Shown piece by piece: positions 25,346-33,220 of a stretch of 64,000 nt of DNA. The stretch is from Sulfurovum sp. GTDB taxonomy: Bacteria > Campylobacterota > Campylobacteria > Campylobacterales > Sulfurovaceae. The stretch lies in the NCBI GenBank assembly GCA_027063305.1, contig JAMORY010000027.1, positions 144,267-208,266 on the forward strand, given 5' to 3'. Every line of letters starts with the position of its first letter. The first letter of the stretch is position 1. A program made the translations under genes and the position numbers. Under the pieces are notes generated by a model that searched no databases, was not told where the DNA came from, and saw only the letters and a program-made list of their open reading frames with translations.

Positions 25346-27385
25346 TTAGAATTTGTAACGTAAGTTCGTATAGAAGTAGCGTCCCGGTTCGTTCATAAGC
25401 ATGATCGTATCATCCTCCGTGTTTGTCGGAAGCAAGATCAAATCCTTGTAGGTATTGGATACGGCATAGGTCTTGTCAAAGATGTTATCTACACCGATGG
25501 TCACTTCAAAGTGATCTGCGAATGTCTTGGTCGCTTTAAGATTAAATACCGCATATCCTGCGAGTGCCTGCTCTCCGTTCTCCTCATCATAGTCGCTCCA
25601 CTTATCCGATGCGATCATCTCTGCACGAAGGTTCAAGCTCTCATCCCAGTCATAGTTTGCTGCGAGGTTCAACTTCAATGGTAGGATCTCCGGCATATCC
25701 GTACCTGTTTCGCCTTCTAACGGATCATCTTTCTTCCCTCTCTGATAAGCGATACCGTAATCAAAGTAGAGAGCATCCGTCGCAAAATAGCTTCCGCTCA
25801 GTTCGAATCCGTAGATCTTTGCATCAACATTCTCATAATTGTTAGCCGTTTTGGTCGCATTGTAGGCGATGAAGTTATCCAGCATCGAATAGAACGCTTT
25901 AAACTTCACCGTTGCGCTATCGAACTGCTTTTGAACTCCCATATCGAATTCATAGTTGATGGTATTGTCAAGGTCGGGTGTTCCGATCTCATTCCCTTTA
26001 CTACCGATCCAATAGAGCTCTTTTGCATCAGGTACACGAGAAGAGCGACCAAAACCACCATAGACCTTTAACGTAGGATCAAGGTGATAGGTTGCCAAAA
26101 GGTATCCTGTCACCTCATCATAATCATTATCCTGCTGTGTTGCATACGCCGACTCAATATCCGTCGTATCATAACGAAGCCCCATATCCAAAGAGAGCGC
26201 ACCCATTGAAACCTGATCTCTCATATAAAAACCGATGTTCTTCGTATCGACATCATAGATACTGTGGTAAGGTCTAGTTCCGCCACTGGCTTCATCCAAC
26301 GGTACACCGTTAAGATAATAGACACCATCCCAATTTCGAAGCGTATAGTCCGCACCTACCGTTACCGTATGGGCATCAAGGTCAAAACTGTTCTTGATGC
26401 GCGCACCGTCAACCTGTGTTGTCAGCTTATGTGTGGAGTCCCCCATCATCAAAGCCATATTACGATAAACCGTTGACATAGGGTGTTCCACTTCCGAACG
26501 GTACAGCTGTACATAAAGCTCTTTGGAGTAACGCCCAAGCTCTTTTGCCGTATACTCCATATTGTATAGGTCCGAATCATCATAGATCGCATCCATTTTC
26601 GAGCTAGGATAGAGCACATCGTCACTTTGGTTGGCAGTATAGCTAAGTCTCAACTCCTGATTATCGGTAATATTCCAAAAGAGCTTTGCCATGAAAGTCT
26701 TCTTGTCATAGGCATCAAGGTCTTTATATTTATCTTGATACTGAACACTAGAAGAGACCTTACCCGCATCGATCTCTCGCTGGATCTGCTCATAGAAATC
26801 ATTGCCGTCACCATCTTCATACTGGTCACTGGTCTCGGTCGAAGCACTGACCAGAACCTTGACCGTATCGGTACCACCGCTCAGTGTAAACGCACCCTTT
26901 TGGTAACCCCAGCTTCCAAGCCCTACATTGACATCTCCGTGCCACTGGGCTGTAGGCTGGATCGTATGGATCTTCACGTCTGCGCTCAATGCGCCTGAAT
27001 CCTCAACGGTAAACGGCCCTTCATCGATCTCGATATAGTCGATATTGTTGGTCAATACATGGGAGACAGGCGGATCCATACGGTTCGGACATGCACCGTA
27101 AAGCTTCATCCCGTCAATAGTGATATTGATGTTATCCTTCTTCATCCCTCGAAGGATGATATCGTTGGCGATCCCTGAACGACGTACCAAGGAGATGGTC
27201 GGTGTCGCTTTAAAAAGTGCCTCTGCGAGGTCTGCCGATTTCACATCCTCCCCATGAATATCTTTAATGACCTCCGTATCGACCGATGCATTGACATCGA
27301 TTGCTTGCATGGTAACCTCTTGTGCCGCCATCAGTGAACTCGCACACGCCAATGAGAGTGCCGCTACACGCTTTTTCATTGCCAT
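25346..27385 (-). CDS. TonB-dependent copper receptor, OprC/NosA type
   Basis: 679 residues with signal peptide, plug domain and 22-strand barrel ending in the aromatic YFYTNLRYKF. The plug carries YGACPNRMDPPVSHV, with Cys99 and Met103 spaced as the CxxxM copper-binding pair of OprC; the DPP-S context is also that of NosA. These receptors take up copper (or a copper complex) across the outer membrane using TonB energy. The TonB-box region may be EVTMQAIDVNA. It sits between its energising genes (tonB-exbD-exbB upstream) and the NosL/ABC operon downstream, which strengthens the copper reading. Confidence 0.9.
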   Translation of the reverse strand: MAMKKRVAALSLACASSLMAAQEVTMQAIDVNASVDTEVIKDIHGEDVKSADLAEALFKATPTISLVRRSGIANDIILRGMKKDNINITIDGMKLYGACPNRMDPPVSHVLTNNIDYIEIDEGPFTVEDSGALSADVKIHTIQPTAQWHGDVNVGLGSWGYQKGAFTLSGGTDTVKVLVSASTETSDQYEDGDGNDFYEQIQREIDAGKVSSSVQYQDKYKDLDAYDKKTFMAKLFWNITDNQELRLSYTANQSDDVLYPSSKMDAIYDDSDLYNMEYTAKELGRYSKELYVQLYRSEVEHPMSTVYRNMALMMGDSTHKLTTQVDGARIKNSFDLDAHTVTVGADYTLRNWDGVYYLNGVPLDEASGGTRPYHSIYDVDTKNIGFYMRDQVSMGALSLDMGLRYDTTDIESAYATQQDNDYDEVTGYLLATYHLDPTLKVYGGFGRSSRVPDAKELYWIGSKGNEIGTPDLDNTINYEFDMGVQKQFDSATVKFKAFYSMLDNFIAYNATKTANNYENVDAKIYGFELSGSYFATDALYFDYGIAYQRGKKDDPLEGETGTDMPEILPLKLNLAANYDWDESLNLRAEMIASDKWSDYDEENGEQALAGYAVFNLKATKTFADHFEVTIGVDNIFDKTYAVSNTYKDLILLPTNTEDDTIMLMNEPGRYFYTNLRYKF

Positions 27386-27429
27386 AGTAATCCCTTTCCT
27401 TTTTCATTTTGATCCTATATAGAAAAAGC

Positions 27430-27461
27430 AGTATGCCAAGAGAGTGTTAAGTTTCTGTTAA
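27430..27461 (-). promoter_or_regulatory. Direct-repeat operator and extended -10 of the copper receptor
   Basis: Minus strand: TTAACA (27456-27461) and TTAACACT (27443-27450), 11 bp apart, then 7 nt and CATACT (27430-27435) preceded by TGG, an extended -10. The spacing is identical to the NosL operon promoter, so one activator may serve both. Confidence 0.65.
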
Positions 27462-27472
27462 ACGTTCTCTCC

Positions 27473-28270
27473 TTATCGTATTTGGTAACGAAGTGAGAGA
27501 TTTACGACCATCGGAAAGTGCAGATGGGTATGGCTCGTATCGACCGGGAACGCCTTTTCTATCGCATGCCGTGCCGAGCGATAGAAGAGAGAGGGGCCTT
27601 TGAGGGTGATATCGCTTACCTTCCCGCTCTTTAAGATGGTAAAACGTACTCTGACCACCCCTTGTATCCGTCTGCGTTTTGCAGCATGGGGGTAGGATTT
27701 CGCCCGATCGATCTTCGCCCGTAAGCGAGAGAGAAAATGCTGCTTTGCCGCTGCACGCTGCTTAGGCGAACCGCCTCCGCTGATCCTACGCTCACGCATC
27801 CGCTTCTTTGCGACCGGTTTTTTGGTACGCTTATGTGCTTTTGCATGTTTTCGTTTCTTTTTTCTCTCTACTTTCTTCTTTGGACTATCCGTATGCTTCG
27901 CGGCCAAAGGGGCAGGTTTTAGCTTGGGTTTCTCCTCTATGGGAATGATCGGTTTGAGAGGTAGAGGTTTAAGCGCAGGTTGGCTTAGATCTGCCTCTTC
28001 CACCTCCTCTTCCTCTTTGGGGGTGTCTTGCTTGGCCTCTATCTCTTTACTCATCGTATCTTCACTTAACTGCTCTTGCTGTATCGGTTCGGGAGATGGC
28101 GTTTGTTTAAGCGTAGGTGAGAACTGTGAAAGCTGTAGGGTCACGCTCTTTTCCGCTTCTACGGCGGAGGTGGAACGGGTATGATCCCAAAAGAGCAAAA
28201 CTGCAGCGACAACACCTCCGTAAAGGACGGAGGTCAGTAAGAAAGAGACCTTATATCGGTGTCGCTGCAT
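27473..28270 (-). CDS. tonB: TonB energy-transducing protein
   Basis: 265 residues: N-terminal transmembrane helix (about 9-27), long periplasmic stretch rich in Pro, Lys and Glu (PLPLKPIIPIEEKPKLKPAP), a very basic segment (KKKRKHAKAHKRTKK) and the C-terminal TonB domain (YPHAAKRRRIQGVVRVRFTI with the YP signature, and SGKVSDITL). It links ExbB/ExbD proton flow to the outer-membrane receptor encoded next. The usual XP repeats are partly replaced by the basic block. exbD ends 8 nt upstream. Confidence 0.93.
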   Translation of the reverse strand: MQRHRYKVSFLLTSVLYGGVVAAVLLFWDHTRSTSAVEAEKSVTLQLSQFSPTLKQTPSPEPIQQEQLSEDTMSKEIEAKQDTPKEEEEVEEADLSQPALKPLPLKPIIPIEEKPKLKPAPLAAKHTDSPKKKVERKKKRKHAKAHKRTKKPVAKKRMRERRISGGGSPKQRAAAKQHFLSRLRAKIDRAKSYPHAAKRRRIQGVVRVRFTILKSGKVSDITLKGPSLFYRSARHAIEKAFPVDTSHTHLHFPMVVNLSLRYQIR

Positions 28271-28278
28271 CCGGTCTC

Positions 28279-28656
28279 CTACTGTTTGGTAACGATAGAG
28301 ATGTTCTCGATCCCTTTGGATTTCATTACATCGATCACTTTGACAAAGTAGTCGAAGGGAGTCAGTTTATCCGTATGTAATGAGACGATATCTTTTTTAG
28401 GGTCGAGCTTTGAAAGACGTGCCTCGATCTGTGCCAAAGAAAGCGGCTCTTTATCATAGAAGTACTTTCCCTCCTTATCGATCGATATCACAATACTCTT
28501 CTTCTCTTCGGATTTCTTACTGCTTGCTGCAGGAAGATCGATCTTGATGCTTTTGTTCTGTACGAAACTAGCCGTTGCCAAGACGATGACAAGCAGTACC
28601 AGTACGATATCGATGAACGGTACGACGTTCATCTTGTCCAAACGTTCGCGTCTCAT
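28279..28656 (-). CDS. exbD: Biopolymer transport protein ExbD
   Basis: 125 residues with one N-terminal helix containing the essential Asp (NVVPFIDIVLVLLVI) and a periplasmic domain ending GIENISIVTKQ. It pairs with ExbB to form the proton-driven motor for TonB. The gene starts within the last codon region of exbB (4-nt overlap) and is followed by tonB, so the three are one operon. Confidence 0.95.
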   Translation of the reverse strand: MRRERLDKMNVVPFIDIVLVLLVIVLATASFVQNKSIKIDLPAASSKKSEEKKSIVISIDKEGKYFYDKEPLSLAQIEARLSKLDPKKDIVSLHTDKLTPFDYFVKVIDVMKSKGIENISIVTKQ

Positions 28657-29102
28657 GGATCGAGTCTACCCTCATCCCTTAATATCTCCCAACGAGAGAT
28701 CAGGGTATCGACCTTGGTCAAAAGTGCATTATAGATCGCCGTTGCGGGGATCGCGACCACAAGCCCCGCCGCCGTTGCCTTCAATGCCAACGCCAAGTGC
28801 TTCATGATCTCACCGGGGTTGATATCGTTCTGCTTATCCCCAATGATGTAGAAGGTCAAGATGATCGCCAAGACCGTTCCAAGCAATCCGATATAGGGTG
28901 CGTTGACACCGATCGATGCAATAGTGGAGAGGTGTTTTCCCAGATCGAGCTCCAGCGATTTGATATGGCGGTACTTCTCCAACCTGACACTTCGGTAGAA
29001 GAGTATACGCTCGATAGCGAACGCAAAAGTAAGAAAGCTCAAAAATACAAGAAACCCTATGATCCCATAATCTACAATATGTTTTATCTGTTCAATCGGC
29101 AT
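28653..29102 (-). CDS. exbB: Biopolymer transport protein ExbB
   Basis: 149 residues, three hydrophobic helices (IGFLVFLSFLTFAFAI; APYIGLLGTVLAIILTFYII; LKATAAGLVVAIPATAIYN). It is the short campylobacterial ExbB that lacks the long N-terminal extension. A TATAAT box lies 32 nt upstream. First gene of exbB-exbD-tonB. Confidence 0.95.
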   Translation of the reverse strand: MPIEQIKHIVDYGIIGFLVFLSFLTFAFAIERILFYRSVRLEKYRHIKSLELDLGKHLSTIASIGVNAPYIGLLGTVLAIILTFYIIGDKQNDINPGEIMKHLALALKATAAGLVVAIPATAIYNALLTKVDTLISRWEILRDEGRLDP

Positions 29103-29133
29103 ATCTCTTCTTTCAAAAATGATTCTTCAGGGG

Positions 29134-29139
29134 ATTATA
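29134..29139 (-). promoter_or_regulatory. Predicted -10 box of exbB
   Basis: Minus-strand TATAAT about 32 nt before the exbB start. No TTAACACT repeat is seen here, unlike the two downstream promoters. Confidence 0.55.
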
Positions 29140-29171
29140 TTGGAAATTTGATTATAAACCCGAATCGTTGC

Positions 29172-30074
29172 TTACTTCTCTTTGGGCTTTAGGGTCGGAC
29201 ACCCTTTGGGAAGGATCAACGATATCTCATGCTCAAGGATCTCAAAGCGTATCCTCTCCGCTTCATACGGCTCTCCATCCAAGTTGACAAAACGCTTCTG
29301 ATCGGGGATCGATTCTACCCACCGCTCCTGAAAACGCTTCACGTAGATACCGGAGTGTTCATAGTCGAGGATCTCTGCGATCACCTGTCCCAGATCGGCA
29401 ATAGGGAACTCCAAGATCACAACAATATCAAGCAATCCGTCGTCAATATAGGCATTCGGGGCCAATATCTGCCCGCCACCCGCTTGCCTTCCGTTACAGA
29501 CCACGCCTGCAATGCTCTTTCCCTCTATCTCCATCTTCTCCATGATCAGCTTTCCGTTATGGCTTGTGAAGTTAAGCGCTTTAACAACAGCAGAAAGCGT
29601 GTATGCACCACCTCCTAGAAAGTTCTTCAATGAAGTCGGCGTATCGGCTACGATCTGCGCACCGAAACCACTAGAGGCGACATTGATGAAGTAGCGTTCG
29701 TTCGCCTTGACCACATCGACAGGGTAACACTCTCCTTCCAACGCCAAACGCAATGCTTCCAAAGGTAGCACAGGAAGCTCACATGCTGTTGCAAAATCGT
29801 TTGCCGTACCCATTGGCAGTATCGCCAAAACCGGACGCTCTTTTTGAGGCAGTGCCATTAAACCGTTAACCACCTCATTGATCGAACCGTCCCCTCCGGC
29901 GACAACGATCCTCTCCACTCCCTCACGGGAAGCTTCATGTACCATCCGCTCCGCATCGCCCGCTTCCCATGTGACACGCACCTCCACACGGTATCCCTCT
30001 TCTCGTAGTACCGATACGGCATATCTCACATCTTCATCATCCGCTTTCTTTCCATTGAGTATGATCCGTATCAT
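29172..30074 (-). CDS. Lipid kinase of the diacylglycerol kinase family (YegS/BmrU type)
   Basis: 300 residues. DAGK catalytic domain with the nucleotide-binding VAGGDGSINEVVNGL and LPMGTANDFA; the C-terminal sandwich has NVASSGFGAQ and VNLDGEP. Members phosphorylate diacylglycerol or phosphatidylglycerol. It starts in the last codons of the histidine-kinase gene (4-nt overlap), an odd partner for a two-component pair; a role in lipid-mediated envelope response is only inferred. Confidence 0.88.
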   Translation of the reverse strand: MIRIILNGKKADDEDVRYAVSVLREEGYRVEVRVTWEAGDAERMVHEASREGVERIVVAGGDGSINEVVNGLMALPQKERPVLAILPMGTANDFATACELPVLPLEALRLALEGECYPVDVVKANERYFINVASSGFGAQIVADTPTSLKNFLGGGAYTLSAVVKALNFTSHNGKLIMEKMEIEGKSIAGVVCNGRQAGGGQILAPNAYIDDGLLDIVVILEFPIADLGQVIAEILDYEHSGIYVKRFQERWVESIPDQKRFVNLDGEPYEAERIRFEILEHEISLILPKGCPTLKPKEK

Positions 30075-30931
30075 CCCTGCTCCTTTTCATCTTGTTTCAC
30101 AACGATCTTTTGAAGGTCCAGTATCACTTTCGTTCCTACACCTTTCTTCGACTCTATCTGTATGGTAATATCCTCTTCATCACAAAAGGCCTTGACCAAG
30201 GCAAGTCCTATTCCCTCTCCCTCTTTTTGACGGTTTCCCTGATAGTAATGCTCATATACCTGTACCAATTCCGTCTCGTCCATACCGATCCCCTCATCGA
30301 TGATCTGAAGACGTTCCTGAGAGAGTACGATCCTCACCTCTTTCTCTTTAGGGGAGTATTTAAGCGCATTGTTGACCAGGTTATCAAAGACCTGCTCAAA
30401 GCCGATACGATCGGTCAGCACCTCACACGGCTCTAAATGCATACGAATAGGGTTCCTGTTCTGCTCGACAAATACTTCGATACGAGACTGCACCAACGCT
30501 TGCAGATCGACCCGTTCACGCTCGATACGGTGCACCTCTTTACGGATCGTATAGACAAGCTCATCATAAAGACGCTCAAGACGGGACGCAGCATCATCGA
30601 TACGCCCCAAACGCTTCAAAGCATGCGCATCGTCCATACGCTTGCGAAGCATGGCACTATTGGCATGGATCGTAGCAAGCGGGATATTCAGCTCATGGAT
30701 AATATCTTTGGTCAGATGAAGGAGGTGCTCTTGGGTCTTCTGTCGGGGAAAGATCAGATGCGATGTAATGATATACCCCCATCCGATACTCAAGAGTAGA
30801 ATAAAGAACGCCCCTAGTATAAAGTTCGTTTCACTAAAGCCCTCGTTCTTCAAGAACCAGTAGTGAAAGCTTAACAAGATCAGTACACTGACGACATACC
30901 CGAACGTTGCGAACCATATCTGCCGCTTCAT
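30071..30931 (-). CDS. Sensor histidine kinase
   Basis: 286 residues. Two membrane helices (about 8-26 and 37-58) with almost no periplasmic loop, then the DHp helix with the phosphorylated His in DIIHELNIPLATIHANSAML and a HATPase domain: N box NNALKYSP, G1 DEGIGM, G2 GEGIGLALVKAF. The tiny loop suggests that it senses the membrane or an interacting protein, not a soluble ligand. Start overlaps the response regulator stop by 4 nt (ATGA). Confidence 0.93.
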   Translation of the reverse strand: MKRQIWFATFGYVVSVLILLSFHYWFLKNEGFSETNFILGAFFILLLSIGWGYIITSHLIFPRQKTQEHLLHLTKDIIHELNIPLATIHANSAMLRKRMDDAHALKRLGRIDDAASRLERLYDELVYTIRKEVHRIERERVDLQALVQSRIEVFVEQNRNPIRMHLEPCEVLTDRIGFEQVFDNLVNNALKYSPKEKEVRIVLSQERLQIIDEGIGMDETELVQVYEHYYQGNRQKEGEGIGLALVKAFCDEEDITIQIESKKGVGTKVILDLQKIVVKQDEKEQG

Positions 30932-31596
30932 ACTTCAGAAGCTTCCCATTTATAGCCTACCCCTCGCAGATTGACGATCACTTCGGGGAAATACTTCTTC
31001 AACTGCGTAATGTAGACCCTTACCGAGCCGTCACTGGCACTCTGCCCCGCAGCCCATAAACGACTCTTGATCATATCATTGGTAACGACCTCTCCCCTGA
31101 ACTCGACAAGAAGCATCAACAGATCGACCGCTTTTTTACTCAGGTCAAGCGCTTTGCTTCCACAATAGAGTGTCTTGGCGGTACTGTCAAGCTCATACTC
31201 ACCAATACGCATACGCTCTTTACGGATCTGTCTGCGAAGAATGGCATAGATACGGAACAACAACTCCTCAAGATCGATCGGTTTACGCATATAGTCATCC
31301 GCTCCGGCACCAAAACCTTGCATCATCGAAGCCTTGTCTTCTCTGGAGGTTAGAAATATCGTAGGTGTGGTATCTCCGCTTTGGCGCAACTTCTCCAGTA
31401 GGTCGAAACCACTCTCATAAGGAAGGTTTACATCGAACAGATAGAGGTCGTACTTCTGCTTATAGGTCAACTCCAGTGCCGTATAGGGATCAAGCGCCAC
31501 ATCGATGTCGAACCCCTCTTCATCCAAGAAGTCCTCCAGTGTTTCGTTAAGAAGCTTGTCATCCTCAAGAAGGAGTATTTTAGTGGACACGGACAT
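30928..31596 (-). CDS. OmpR-family response regulator
   Basis: About 222 residues: receiver domain (acidic pair LLLEDD, phospho-Asp in LYLFDVNLP, Thr/Lys switch residues in FLTSRED and MRKPIDL) and a winged-helix DNA-binding domain (LDLSKKAVDLLMLLVE, VRVYITQLKKYF, VNLRGVGYKW). The start is ATG at 31596; a GTG six bases later has better spacing to AAAGGA. Sequence further upstream is element E7. OmpR-family regulators bind 11-bp-spaced direct repeats, as seen 2.5-6 kb away in the copper locus; a link is possible but untested. Confidence 0.93.
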   Translation of the reverse strand: MSVSTKILLLEDDKLLNETLEDFLDEEGFDIDVALDPYTALELTYKQKYDLYLFDVNLPYESGFDLLEKLRQSGDTTPTIFLTSREDKASMMQGFGAGADDYMRKPIDLEELLFRIYAILRRQIRKERMRIGEYELDSTAKTLYCGSKALDLSKKAVDLLMLLVEFRGEVVTNDMIKSRLWAAGQSASDGSVRVYITQLKKYFPEVIVNLRGVGYKWEASEV

Positions 31597-31604
31597 ATCC
31601 TTTG

Positions 31605-31698
31605 AATGAGTAATGAGTAATGAGTAATGCGTAATGAGTAACCGAAAAGGTTGCCTAATAGAAGCATTGTACAACAATGCATACCAACATTACTCATT
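31605..31698. mobile_element. Heptamer element E7, short form
   Basis: Left arm: AATGAGT three times, AATGCGT, AATGAGT (31605-31639), then AACC-GAAAA-GGTT. Right end: hairpin GCATTGT-ACA-ACAATGC (31664-31680), ATACCAACATT and one ACTCATT (31692-31698). The inverted arms share the heptamer. It separates fabG from the response regulator. Confidence 0.8.
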
Positions 31699-31728
31699 TG
31701 TATATGTAGCGCATGCGCTACATATACA
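31699..31728. repeat. Perfect 30-bp palindrome at the fabG 3' end
   Basis: The half-site is TGTATATGTAGCGCA; the other half is its exact complement with no loop. It contains the fabG stop codon and directly abuts the last heptamer of E7. It reads as the final host bases plus an inverted copy. Confidence 0.85.
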
Positions 31729-32461
31729 TTCCACCGTTGACTTTCAGCGTCTCACCCGTAATGTAAGAAGCATGGTCGGAGAGAAGGAACGCTGTGGCCT
31801 CGGCAACCTCTTTAGGGTCTCCGAAACGCCCCATCGGGATTTTTGCTGTAAAGGCATCTTTGACCTCATCTTTAAGTACATCTGTCATCTCTGTTGCGAT
31901 GAAGCCCGGTGTAACGGTATTGTAGCGGATGCTTCTAGGCGCAGCTTCTTGTGCAAAGCTCTTTGTCATTGCAATGGTTCCGCCTTTGGATGCGGCATAG
32001 TTCGTCTGACCCGCATTCCCTGTCTCACCTACAATAGAAGCGATGTTCACGACCGCACCAAAACGCTTCTTCCCCATCACCTTCAAGGCTTCACGACACC
32101 CGATGAAGGTCGATTTGAGGTTTGCTTCGATCACTGCCATGAACTGCTCACTCTTCATACGCATAGCCAGTCCGTCTTTGGTGATCCCCGCATTGTTGAC
32201 AAGATAACTTAGCTCACCGTCAGCCTCGACGATCTGCTTGATCGCAGCCACGAACGCCGCTTCATCACTCACATCGAACCCGATCGTCTCCGCTTTTCCT
32301 CCTGCCGCCTCAATATCAGCTTTTACCGCTTCTGCTTCTGCTTCACCGCTTCGGTAGTTCACCCATACCTTCAATCCCATGCCTGCCAATGTCTTTGCGA
32401 TCTGCGCCCCGATACCGCGGCTTGCACCTGTTACCAATACGTTATTACCTGTAAATTTCAT
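31718..32461 (-). CDS. fabG: 3-oxoacyl-ACP reductase
   Basis: 247 residues, short-chain dehydrogenase fold. NADPH-binding VTGASRGIGAQIA, NNAG, catalytic Ser in NIASIVGE, Tyr and Lys in TNYAASKGG, and the IATEMT loop. It reduces 3-oxoacyl-ACP in fatty acid elongation; the other fab genes here (acpP, fabF, accA) are 12 kb away. The last codons (MYM, stop) lie within the palindrome at the border of element E7. In Campylobacter fabG precedes acpP; here they are separated. Confidence 0.95.
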   Translation of the reverse strand: MKFTGNNVLVTGASRGIGAQIAKTLAGMGLKVWVNYRSGEAEAEAVKADIEAAGGKAETIGFDVSDEAAFVAAIKQIVEADGELSYLVNNAGITKDGLAMRMKSEQFMAVIEANLKSTFIGCREALKVMGKKRFGAVVNIASIVGETGNAGQTNYAASKGGTIAMTKSFAQEAAPRSIRYNTVTPGFIATEMTDVLKDEVKDAFTAKIPMGRFGDPKEVAEATAFLLSDHASYITGETLKVNGGMYM

Positions 32462-32492
32462 TCTTTTCCTTCATGTCTTTTAGATTTTAATC

Positions 32493-32672
32493 AAGAGGAG
32501 AGTAAAGTACAATGCGACAAACGATGTACCCAATCCGAAGGGCGGCAGCCTACACGGCTATGCCTTACTCCGACCGCTCCGGTTTCGAAACTACGAATGA
32601 CAAGCAGTTGTCATTCGCTTGACGCTTCTCATGTTTGTATCGTGCAGGAGTGTTGTGCTTTACTCTCCTCTT
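32493..32672. repeat. Non-coding unit with 15-bp terminal inverted repeats
   Basis: AAGAGGAGAGTAAAG (32493-32507) recurs inverted at 32658-32672; the next five bases also nearly pair (TACAA / CACAA). Inside is a perfect stem GAATGACAA-GCAG-TTGTCATTC (32595-32616). No open frame fits. The outline is MITE-like or that of a structured RNA; I see no transposase-type target duplication. Confidence 0.6.
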
Positions 32673-32686
32673 CTATTCTCATATAA

Positions 32687-33025
32687 TCAACACTGAAACA
32701 ACCGCTCTTTGATATCTTCAAAGATCTTATAATCCTCTTCACTGATCTTATCCGAGTAGATAATATGATTAAGCTGTTCAAGCAGATGGTACTTCGAGAT
32801 CCTGTCATCACACAGCGCCTGATTGATAATATCGATATGCGCATCCAGATCGTAATCTTTCTCGATGATCTGCCTTAGGAATGCTTCCGCTTCTTCATCG
32901 GAACAGTCAAAGTTCTGCCCCATGATCTCACAAAAGAGCGGTGCTTCCTTCTCTATGTCCCGATTATCTACCTTAATGATGTGTGCCAGCAAGGTACCCA
33001 CCGACTCCTTGATTTTTTGTTCCAT
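32687..33025 (-). CDS. Conserved hypothetical protein, possibly TerB-like
   Basis: 112 residues, all helical and acidic, no signal peptide. The start MEQKIKESVGTLL has AAGGAG 8 nt upstream; the longer frame adds 12 residues. Pattern of helices (VGTLLAHIIKVDNRDIEKEAPLF, DEEAEAFLRQIIEKDYDLDAHIDIIN, HLLEQLNHIIYSDKISEEDYKIFEDI) resembles the TerB/DjlA acidic-helix fold, but I do not identify conserved metal ligands with confidence. Function unknown. It lies between a TIR unit and gpmI repeats. Confidence 0.65.
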   Translation of the reverse strand: MEQKIKESVGTLLAHIIKVDNRDIEKEAPLFCEIMGQNFDCSDEEAEAFLRQIIEKDYDLDAHIDIINQALCDDRISKYHLLEQLNHIIYSDKISEEDYKIFEDIKERLFQC

Positions 33026-33069
33026 TATATGGTCTCCTTCTTGCAAAGCAAAGCTCCGCAAGAATTCCT

Positions 33070-33157
33070 CTCACTAAAGCTTCGCCCTTGGCTCAGGGAG
33101 CTTCGCTTCTTTTTCATGCGCAAACGAAATCTCACTAAAGCTTCGCCTTTGGCTCAA
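33070..33157. repeat. Direct repeat pair upstream of the TerB-like gene
   Basis: The 27-bp unit beginning TCTCACTAAAGCTTCGCC and ending TTGGCTCA occurs twice, about 61 bp apart, with one C/T difference. Each is followed by a partial copy (GGGAGCTTCGC; AAAAGCCCTGC). No open frame fits. The region separates gpmI from the TerB-like gene. Confidence 0.6.
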
Positions 33158-33192
33158 AAAGCCCTGCTCCATAGTAAATAACACCTATCATT

Positions 33193-33220
33193 ATTCACTA
33201 TTCATTATTAATTATTCATT
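33193..33220. repeat. Heptamer array E13 at the gpmI 3' end
   Basis: ATTCACT, ATTCATT, ATTAATT, ATTCATT. Its border has CATTAA-T-TTAATG on the minus strand, in which the gpmI stop TAA lies. Only one arm is seen, and the ATACC-type box upstream is weak (ACACCTATCATT). Confidence 0.65.

Noticed and set aside
32493..32672. Insertion sequence remnant
   Set aside because: Inverted ends are present, but no transposase-like frame or target duplication is seen.
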